DNA of 5,068 bases from an uncultured Azospirillum sp. Lineage in GTDB: Bacteria; Pseudomonadota; Alphaproteobacteria; Azospirillales; Azospirillaceae. Below the pieces are notes generated by a model. That model did not search any database. It was not told where the DNA came from and worked only from the letters and a program-made list of their open reading frames with translations. Positions 1 through 4,851 of this stretch are shown piece after piece. Location of the stretch: positions 1 to 5,068 of the forward strand of contig CALGOL010000304.1 in NCBI GenBank assembly GCA_937960755.1, written 5' to 3'. Position 1 is the stretch's first letter. Each line of letters opens with the position of its first letter. A program made the position numbers and the translations under genes.

Positions 1-440
1 GCGCCATGGGTTACGGCCTGCCTGCCGCCATCGCCGCCAAGCTGTTGGCGCCGCGCCGCCCGGCGTTCTGCTTCGCCGGCGACGGCGGCTTCATGATGAC
101 CGGCCAGGAATTAGCCACCGCCAAGCTGCACGGCGCGGCCCCGGTGACCTTCGTCATCAACAACGGCATGTACGGCACCATCCGCATGCACCAGGAACGC
201 CGCCATCCCGGCCGGGTGTCGGCGACGAATCTCGCCAACCCCGACTTCGCGGCGCTGGCCCAGGCGCATGGCTGTTTCGGCGCGGCGGTGACGCGTACGG
301 ACGAATTCGTCCCGGCGTTTTGGGACGCGATGTGGAGCGGTTTGCCCGCGGTGATCGAGCTGCGGGTCGATCCAGAGCAAATTTCGGTCGGCGCCACTTT
401 GTCAGACTTGCGCCCGGCGGCGAAAAACGATGTTAATTGA
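1..440 (+). CDS. ThDP-dependent enzyme, acetolactate synthase-like, C-terminal part (5' truncated by window)
   Basis: This is the C-terminal pyrophosphate-binding (PP) domain of a thiamine-diphosphate enzyme. The frame is already open at the window edge, so the ATG at 6 is internal and most of the protein (family length about 550 aa) lies outside. Counting from that Met, MGYGLPAAIAAKL is the conserved entry to the domain. The ThDP/Mg2+ motif is GDG at residues 25-27 followed 24 residues later by NN at 52-53 (GDGGFMM...FVINNGMYGTIRMHQE). The stop is TGA at 438-440. Family members decarboxylate pyruvate or other 2-oxo acids, but the substrate-binding N-terminal domain is not visible, so the reaction cannot be named. 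The NGMYGTIRMHQE wording resembles generic acetolactate synthase-like enzymes more than IlvB, so I give no ilv symbol. The LysR gene downstream is separated by 134 bases and need not be related. Confidence 0.9.
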   Translation, partial: AMGYGLPAAIAAKLLAPRRPAFCFAGDGGFMMTGQELATAKLHGAAPVTFVINNGMYGTIRMHQERRHPGRVSATNLANPDFAALAQAHGCFGAAVTRTDEFVPAFWDAMWSGLPAVIELRVDPEQISVGATLSDLRPAAKNDVN

Positions 441-453
441 TGCGTGACAGCCG

Positions 454-474
454 CTTAACAGCTATAACCTTAAG
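454..474. promoter_or_regulatory. Inverted repeat CTTAA-N11-TTAAG, candidate operator upstream of the LysR gene
   Basis: CTTAA at 454-458 and TTAAG at 470-474 are perfect 5-bp inverted arms with 11 bases between them. The interior is not palindromic. LysR-type regulators usually bind AT-rich dyads near their own promoters. This is one of few AT-rich patches in a GC-rich gap, and it encloses the possible -10 element at 463-468. The spacing does not give the classical T-N11-A centred on the dyad, so this is only a candidate autoregulatory site. Confidence 0.28.
463..468 (+). promoter_or_regulatory. Possible -10 element (TATAAC) for the LysR-transporter unit
   Basis: TATAAC matches five of six bases of the TATAAT consensus in otherwise GC-rich sequence. 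No good -35 hexamer sits 16-18 bases upstream: GTGACA at 444-449 is only 13 bases away and TTGATG at 437-442 is 20 away. If used, transcription would start near 475-477, about 100 bases ahead of the LysR ATG. Weak evidence, from consensus match and position only. Confidence 0.3.
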
Positions 475-476
475 GC

Positions 477-578
477 ATGCCGCAAGCGTTAAACAGGCGG
501 GCCGCGCAGACGACAACAGGGCGTCGCGATAAGACGTCGGGAGGACCCCGCCGCAAAGGGCGGGAGGCGAGAACATGA
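477..578 (+). CDS. Possible 33-aa leader reading frame overlapping the LysR start
   Basis: An ATG at 477 opens 33 codons that end in TGA at 576-578, so the stop overlaps the LysR ATG at 575 as ATGA. The peptide would be strongly basic (MPQALNRRAAQ..., many Arg and Lys). An in-frame TAA at 471-473 prevents any upstream extension. There is no usable Shine-Dalgarno, since AAGG ends one base before the ATG. The predicted transcription start near 475-477 would make the ATG leaderless or nearly so. It could couple translation to the LysR gene, or be a chance frame in GC-rich DNA. I favour chance slightly. Confidence 0.2.
   Translation: MPQALNRRAAQTTTGRRDKTSGGPRRKGREART
547..564 (+). promoter_or_regulatory. 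Hairpin overlapping the LysR Shine-Dalgarno
   Basis: CCCGCC (547-552) can pair with GGCGGG (559-564) around a six-base loop, GCAAAG. The right arm contains the GGG at 562-564 that begins the GGGAGG ribosome-binding site at 562-567. In the mRNA this all-GC stem could partly hide the site. No U-tract follows, so it is not an intrinsic terminator for the upstream enzyme gene. The pairing is visible in the sequence. A regulatory role is inference. Confidence 0.3.
562..567 (+). promoter_or_regulatory. Shine-Dalgarno GGGAGG for the LysR gene
   Basis: GGGAGG lies 7 bases before the ATG at 575 and 10 before the adjacent ATG at 578. Both starts are possible and differ by one Met. A second copy of the heptamer CGGGAGG at 538-544 is too far from either ATG to act for this gene. 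Confidence 0.65.
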
Positions 579-1468
579 TGGACTGGGATAAGTTGCGAGT
601 GTTCCACGCGGTCGCCGAGGCGGGCAGCTTCACCCACGCCGGCGAAACGCTCAACCTCAGCCAATCGGCCGTCAGCCGCCAGATCAGCGCGCTGGAGGAA
701 AGCCTGGGCGTGCCGCTGTTTCACCGCCACGCCCGCGGGTTGATCCTGACCGAACAAGGCGAATTGCTCCACCGCACCGCCCGCGACGTCTTCGCCAAGC
801 TGTCGATGACCGAAGCGATGCTGACCGAAAGCCGCGAGCGGCCGAAAGGCCCGCTGAAGGTCACCACCACGGTGGCCTTCGGCGCCACTTGGCTGGCCCC
901 GCGGGTGAAGGAATTCCTCGAGCAGCACCCCGACATCCAACTGACGCTGCTGGTGGACGACACCGAGTTGGACTTGGCGATGCGCGAAGCCGACATCGCC
1001 ATCCGCATGAGCACGCCGCGTCAGCCCGATCTGATTCAGCGCCATCTGATGACGGTGAACTTCAACCTGTACGCCCACCGTTCCTATTTTGAAGGGCGGG
1101 AGCAGCCGCGTACGCCGCAGGATCTCGACCGACACAATCTGGTGGTGTTTCCGCCCGACGTGCGCCAGCCGGTGGCGAACCTCAATTGGGTGCTGGACGT
1201 CGGCGAGCCGCCGTCGGGCCAGCGCAAGCCGGTGCTGCAAGTCAACAGCATGATGGGCATCTTCCGCGCCGTCGAAAGCGGCATCGGCATCGCGGCGCTG
1301 CCGGATTATCTGGTGTCGGGTAAGCCGGAATACATCCGGGTGCTGCCCGACGTGCAGGGGCCGAAGCTGGAGTCGTACTTCGTCTACGCCGAAGAACTGC
1401 GCCACTCCAAACGCATCGCCGTGTTCCGCGACTTTTTAGTGCGCAAGGTGGCGGAAACGCCATTTTGA
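575..1468 (+). CDS. LysR-family transcriptional regulator
   Basis: A 297-aa protein of normal LysR length. Residues 4-62 form the winged helix-turn-helix DNA-binding domain: DKLRVFHAVAEAGSFTHAGE, then LNLSQSAVSRQISALEESLGVPLFHR and the wing RGLILTEQG. A linker helix follows (about 63-90). The effector-binding domain begins near residue 92 (PLKVTTTVAFGATWLAPRVKEFLEQHPDIQL) and runs to the C-terminus, including AVESGIGIAALPDYLV. Such proteins act as cytosolic tetramers that bind a small co-inducer and often repress their own gene. The effector cannot be read from the sequence. The stop overlaps the start of the downstream transporter by 4 bases, so the transporter is the most likely co-expressed partner and perhaps a target. 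The MDWDKLRVF opening is typical of an alphaproteobacterial LysR subgroup. Start 575 is supported by GGGAGG 7 bases upstream. Confidence 0.96.
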   Translation: MMDWDKLRVFHAVAEAGSFTHAGETLNLSQSAVSRQISALEESLGVPLFHRHARGLILTEQGELLHRTARDVFAKLSMTEAMLTESRERPKGPLKVTTTVAFGATWLAPRVKEFLEQHPDIQLTLLVDDTELDLAMREADIAIRMSTPRQPDLIQRHLMTVNFNLYAHRSYFEGREQPRTPQDLDRHNLVVFPPDVRQPVANLNWVLDVGEPPSGQRKPVLQVNSMMGIFRAVESGIGIAALPDYLVSGKPEYIRVLPDVQGPKLESYFVYAEELRHSKRIAVFRDFLVRKVAETPF

Positions 1469-2376
1469 GCGCGGAAAAGCCCGCCGCGACCGGACTTCAG
1501 CGGCTCTACGACATGGCTTGGCTGATGATGGTGGCGCCGCCCCTGTTTTGGGCCGGCAATTCCATCGTCGGGCGCGCGCTGGCGGGAACGGTTCCGCCGG
1601 TGTCGCTGGCGTTTTGGCGCTGGGTGCTGGGCGCCGCATTGGTGCTGCCTTTTGCGTGGCCGCACGTCCGCCGCGATTGGCCGCTCATCAAACAACACTG
1701 GCTGTTCTTGATCCCGGCGGCGCTGCTGGGGGTCAGTTGCTTCAACACCATGCTTTATATGGGGTTGAACAGCACCACTGCGGTCAATGCGGTGATCTTG
1801 CAAACCACTATGCCGGTGTTGGTGACGATTTTGGCCGCCGTGCTGCTGAAAGAACCGGCGAAATCGGCGCAAATCGGCGGGCTGGCCTTGTCGTTCGTCG
1901 GCTCCGCCGTGCTGGTGGCGGCGGGCGATCCGGCGCGGCTGTTGAGCCTGAGCTTCAATCCGGGGGATTTGTGGGTGCTGGCGGCGGTGGTCGCCTACGC
2001 GCTTTACACCATACTGGTGCGCCGCCGTCCCGCCTTGCATCCGCTGAGTTTCGTCGCCGTCACTTTCGTGCTCGGCGCAATCGGGCTGGCCCCGGTGTGG
2101 GTATGGGAGTACGCCGCGACCGGCGGCATGCCGATCAACGCCACGACCCTGGCGGCGCTGGCCTACGTCGCCACCCTGCCCTCCATCGTCGCGTACTTGT
2201 GCTTCAATCGCGCGGTGCAGTTGCTGGGGCCGGCGCGGGCCGGCTTGTCGATCTACCTTATCCTGGTGTTCGGGGTGATTTTCGCCGTCACGCTGCTGGA
2301 TGAGCGATTGCAGCCCTATCACGGCGTCGGCGTCGCGCTGATTGTCGGCGGCGTGGCGCTGGCCAACCGCCGCTGA
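1465..2376 (+). CDS. DMT superfamily transporter (EamA family)
   Basis: A 303-aa, very hydrophobic inner-membrane protein with two EamA repeats (about residues 23-153 and 166-301), giving roughly ten membrane helices, the usual size and topology for this family. Typical features are PLFWAGNSIVGRALAG in helix 1, PVSLAFWRWVLGA, ILQTTMPVLVTILAAVLLKEP closing repeat 1, and LVFGVIFAVTLLDERL with ALIVGGVALANRR closing repeat 2. Family members export amino acids, metabolites or other small molecules; the substrate here is unknown. The start is TTG at 1465, overlapping the LysR stop as TTGA, with a distant AAGGTGG at 1445-1451. An ATG at 1513 would give 287 aa and still keep helix 1, but has no clear ribosome-binding site, so the exact start is uncertain. 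It is convergent with the methyltransferase gene, 11 bases from its stop. Confidence 0.95.
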   Translation: MSAEKPAATGLQRLYDMAWLMMVAPPLFWAGNSIVGRALAGTVPPVSLAFWRWVLGAALVLPFAWPHVRRDWPLIKQHWLFLIPAALLGVSCFNTMLYMGLNSTTAVNAVILQTTMPVLVTILAAVLLKEPAKSAQIGGLALSFVGSAVLVAAGDPARLLSLSFNPGDLWVLAAVVAYALYTILVRRRPALHPLSFVAVTFVLGAIGLAPVWVWEYAATGGMPINATTLAALAYVATLPSIVAYLCFNRAVQLLGPARAGLSIYLILVFGVIFAVTLLDERLQPYHGVGVALIVGGVALANRR

Positions 2377-2387
2377 CGATCACGACT

Positions 2388-3434
2388 TTAGACGCCGATC
2401 CGCCAAACCTGAAAGGCGGTTGTCTCTTTCAACAACGCCGCTTTGCGGCCGTGCGCCGCGATCAGCCGCCCGGCGCCCGCGGTGCGCTGGACGACGAAAA
2501 CCAGCGAACCTTTTAGCTTCAACAGCTTCGGCCCGTGCTCCAGCAACGCCGCCAAGACGCTGAAATCCTCCTGCCTGCCCTGATGAATCGGCGGGTTGGA
2601 GATAATCAGCTCAAACCGTTCGCCAGAAGCCAGACCGGGCAGAGCGGCGGCGCCGTCCGCCAGAATGATTTCCGCGCCGGGGACGTTTTCCCGCGCCGCG
2701 TCCAGCGCCAGCGCGTCGGCGTCCAGCAGCGCCAGCCGTATGTCAGGCGTACGGGCGCGCAACGCCGCCGCGACGACGCCGCTTCCGCAGGCGAAATCCA
2801 GCACCCGGCCGCCGTCGCGGTAGCTTGGAACCGCCTCCAGCAGCAGCCGCGTGCCCTCATCCAGCCGACATGCCGCAAAACAGCCGGGATAGAACGCCAA
2901 TTGCAGCGGCGACGGCGCGCCGGGGGCGATAATGTCCGCATAAGTCCGCCAATCCGCCTGATCGCCGTTGGCCGGGGCGGCCGTACGCGCCAGCCGCAAG
3001 ACGCGCGTACGCTTCTTGATAGCCACCGTCTCCAGCCCATCGGCCAGCCCGTCGAGATGACTGTCGACCGAGGTGATTCCTTCTTCCGCCCCGCCATAGA
3101 TCCATAACGGCGCGCCGGCCGGCAAACGGGCGCAGACCGCGTGCAGGGTCATGCGAAAGGCATCCCAGCCGCCCGGCAAACGAATGACGCCGGCGGAAAA
3201 CGCCCCGTCCGCCGGCCAAGGAGCGGCTGGGCCGCCGCCGTCGACGAAACGGCGCCAGATGGAAACCGCTCCGCCGACCGCGGTCCCAACTTCCCGTTCC
3301 ACCCCCGCGGCGAGGGTCTGGCCGGAAAAACCGACATCAGACAGCGCGTCGACGGCGACCGCGGCGATTTCAGTGCGGCGCGCGTCAGCGCGACCTGCGG
3401 CGCGACCCGTCTTCACCACCAGCGCTTTACTCAT
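2388..3434 (-). CDS. RsmC-like class I SAM-dependent (16S rRNA guanine) methyltransferase
   Basis: A 348-aa protein close to the length of E. coli RsmC (343 aa) and with the same two-domain plan. Residues 1-165 form a divergent N-terminal domain carrying LWIYGGAEEGITS (110-122), the remnant of the duplicated methyltransferase fold. Residues 175-348 are the catalytic MTS domain: SAM-binding motif I VLDFACGSGVVAAAL (211-225), acidic LLDADALALDAARENV (236-251), ILADG (257-261), and the catalytic NPPIH (280-284), matching the NPPFH of RsmC/RlmG guanine-N2 methyltransferases. RsmC methylates G1207 of 16S rRNA. That target is likely but unproven, since RlmG-type and uncharacterised relatives share the motifs, so I withhold the symbol. 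ATG at 3434 is preceded by AAAGG (3444-3448), 9 bases away, inside the end of smpB; the genes overlap by 8 bases (ATGAGTAA). Last gene of the dapA-smpB operon. Confidence 0.9.
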   Translation of the reverse strand: MSKALVVKTGRAAGRADARRTEIAAVAVDALSDVGFSGQTLAAGVEREVGTAVGGAVSIWRRFVDGGGPAAPWPADGAFSAGVIRLPGGWDAFRMTLHAVCARLPAGAPLWIYGGAEEGITSVDSHLDGLADGLETVAIKKRTRVLRLARTAAPANGDQADWRTYADIIAPGAPSPLQLAFYPGCFAACRLDEGTRLLLEAVPSYRDGGRVLDFACGSGVVAAALRARTPDIRLALLDADALALDAARENVPGAEIILADGAAALPGLASGERFELIISNPPIHQGRQEDFSVLAALLEHGPKLLKLKGSLVFVVQRTAGAGRLIAAHGRKAALLKETTAFQVWRIGV

Positions 3435-3918
3435 CGCCGCCGCGGCCTTTATTGCGCATCAATCGGGCCTTGTCGCGCTGCCAATCGCGTTCTTTGACCG
3501 TTTCGCGCTTGTCGCCCTTCTTTTTGCCGGTGGCGATTCCCAACTGCACCTTGGCGTAGCCGCGGTCGTTGAAATAGATCGACATCGGCACCAGCGTGGC
3601 GCCCTTCAGCTTGATCGCCCCGGCCAGCTTGCCAAGCTCGCGCCGCCGCACCAAGAGCTTGCGCGGCCGGCGAATCTCATGCTGCAACCAGCGCCCGGCC
3701 TGGAGGTATTCCGGGATGTGGGCGTTGACCAGAAACAACTCGCCATCCTTCAGGCCGGCGTAGGATTCGTTGATGCTGGCGCGACCGGCGCGCAGGGATT
3801 TCACCTCCGTGCCGGTCAGCATGATGCCCGCTTCAAGCGTGTCTTCGATGAAGTAGTCGAAGCGGGCGCGGCGGTTTTGCGCCGCAATGCGCCGCGCTTC
3901 GGGCTCCTTTGACGCCAC
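3427..3918 (-). CDS. smpB: SsrA (tmRNA)-binding protein SmpB
   Basis: A full-length 163-aa SmpB. It binds the tRNA-like domain of tmRNA and brings it to ribosomes stalled on mRNAs lacking a stop codon, starting trans-translation. Signature stretches are NRRARFDYFIEDTLEAGIML (15-34), TGTEVKSLRAGRASINESYA (35-54), NAHIPEYLQAG (65-75), RRPRKLLVRRREL (83-95) and LVPMSIYFNDRGYAKVQLGI (109-128). The C-terminal tail keeps GKKKGDKRET...RDWQRDKARLMR (131-155), whose DKR and following basic helix enter the mRNA channel. The start is GTG at 3918, preceded by AAGGA (3928-3932), which overlaps the dapA stop, with 9 bases of spacing. dapA ends 12 bases upstream and the methyltransferase start overlaps its end, so co-transcription is likely. 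The ssrA gene is not in the window. Confidence 0.98.
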   Translation of the reverse strand: MASKEPEARRIAAQNRRARFDYFIEDTLEAGIMLTGTEVKSLRAGRASINESYAGLKDGELFLVNAHIPEYLQAGRWLQHEIRRPRKLLVRRRELGKLAGAIKLKGATLVPMSIYFNDRGYAKVQLGIATGKKKGDKRETVKERDWQRDKARLMRNKGRGGDE

Positions 3919-3930
3919 TTCTGTTTTTCC

Positions 3931-4803
3931 TTACAGCAGGCCGGCGCCGGTCATCGCCGCTTTCACCGCGTCACGGGTGGAATCGGCGACAGCCACCAGC
4001 GGCAAACGGGTGTCCGCCGACGCCTTGCCCAGCAGCGAGGCGGCGTACTTCACCGGCCCTGGCGAAGTTTCGACGAACATCGCGTCGTGCAGCGGCTGCA
4101 ACACGTCGCGCAAGCGATAGGCTTCCGTCAGGTCGCCCGCCGCCCAGGCGTTCTGCATCGCGGCGCACAGGGCCGGCGCGATGTTGGCGGTCACCGAAAT
4201 GCACCCCACCCCGCCTTGAGCGTTGAAGGCGAGAGCGGTTGCGTCTTCGCCCGACAACTGGCAGAAATCGGGGCCGATCGCCAGCCGGGTGCGGATCGGC
4301 CGGGTCAGGTCGGCGGTGGCGTCCTTGACGCCGACGATGTTGGGCAGTTTCGCCAGACGCGCCATGGTGGCGACCGACATGTCGACAACGCTGCGGCCGG
4401 GGATGTTGTAAATGATGATCGGCAAATCGGCCGAATCGTGGATGGCCTTATAATGCTGATAAAGACCTTCTTGCGTCGGCTTATTGTAATACGGCGTGAC
4501 TACCAGCGCGGCGGCGGCGCCCGCCTCTTTGGCGTGGCGGGTCAGTTCGATCGCCTCCAACGTCGAGTTGGAGCCGGCCCCGGCGATGACCGGAACCTTG
4601 CCGGCGGCGGCTTCGATGCACAGTTCGACGACGCGGCGATGCTCGTCATGGCTCAGCGTCGGCGATTCGCCGGTGGTGCCGCAGGGAACCAGCGCGTGGG
4701 TGCCTTGCGCGACCTGCCATTCCACGAAGGACTGGAAGGCCTTTTCGTCGACTTTACCGTCTTTGAACGGGGTAATCAGCGCGACGATGGAACCGTGAAA
4801 CAT
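3931..4803 (-). CDS. dapA: 4-hydroxy-tetrahydrodipicolinate synthase
   Basis: This enzyme condenses pyruvate with L-aspartate 4-semialdehyde, the first committed step to diaminopimelate and lysine, in the cytosol. At 290 aa it has family length (E. coli 292). A TIM barrel with the full active site is visible: GTTGES at 42-47 (Thr43, Thr44), Tyr106 in TPYYNKPTQEGLYQHY, Tyr132 and Arg137 in YNIPGR, and the Schiff-base Lys160 in VGVKDAT, each one behind E. coli numbering. The lysine-feedback positions also look kept (Ser47, His52, His55, Asn79, Glu83, Tyr105; the position of E. coli Ala49 is Pro48), so inhibition by lysine is plausible. The frame stays open upstream to an ATG at 4881, but ATG 4803 begins the conserved MFHGSIVALITPF and has GGGAGG 8 bases upstream. 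It is the first gene of the dapA-smpB-methyltransferase operon. Confidence 0.98.
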   Translation of the reverse strand: MFHGSIVALITPFKDGKVDEKAFQSFVEWQVAQGTHALVPCGTTGESPTLSHDEHRRVVELCIEAAAGKVPVIAGAGSNSTLEAIELTRHAKEAGAAAALVVTPYYNKPTQEGLYQHYKAIHDSADLPIIIYNIPGRSVVDMSVATMARLAKLPNIVGVKDATADLTRPIRTRLAIGPDFCQLSGEDATALAFNAQGGVGCISVTANIAPALCAAMQNAWAAGDLTEAYRLRDVLQPLHDAMFVETSPGPVKYAASLLGKASADTRLPLVAVADSTRDAVKAAMTGAGLL

Positions 4804-4811
4804 GGCCTTGA

Positions 4812-4817
4812 CCTCCC
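4812..4817 (-). promoter_or_regulatory. dapA: Shine-Dalgarno GGGAGG for dapA
   Basis: On the minus strand GGGAGG stands 8 bases before the ATG at 4803. It settles the start against the longer in-frame ATG at 4881, which would add 26 residues not found at the N-terminus of DapA proteins. Confidence 0.75.
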
Positions 4818-4851
4818 AGCGAGGAATTCGCGTAATACAGGAATCGACATA

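Noticed and set aside
6..440. Complete small gene starting at the ATG at 6
   Set aside because: The frame is open through the window edge and the ATG falls inside the conserved GYGLPAA segment of a much longer enzyme.
470..1405. A 311-codon open frame on the minus strand opposite the LysR gene
   Set aside because: Its translation is rich in His, Arg and Gln with no recognisable domain, typical of an antisense frame in GC-rich DNA. The plus strand carries an unmistakable full-length LysR protein.
1518..2303. A 261-codon plus-strand frame inside the transporter gene
   Set aside because: It is Arg/Gly/Ala-rich low-complexity sequence from reading GC-rich codons in a shifted frame, while the EamA frame shows clear family motifs.
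1384..2322. A 312-codon open frame on the minus strand opposite the EamA transporter
   Set aside because: The product is Gln/His/Arg-rich and highly polar, the antisense image of a hydrophobic membrane protein. It has no motif or ribosome-binding site.
2437..2449. Perfect hairpin GCCGC-TTT-GCGGC near the convergent gene ends, considered as a terminator
   Set aside because: It lies within methyltransferase coding sequence, has a short stem and no following U-tract on either strand.
2535..3107. A 190-codon plus-strand frame opposite the methyltransferase
   Set aside because: It is Arg/Gln-rich with no domain. The minus strand carries the SAM-binding and NPPIH motifs.
3151..3912. A 253-codon plus-strand frame opposite smpB and the methyltransferase start
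   Set aside because: It spans two real, motif-bearing minus-strand genes and resembles no family I know.
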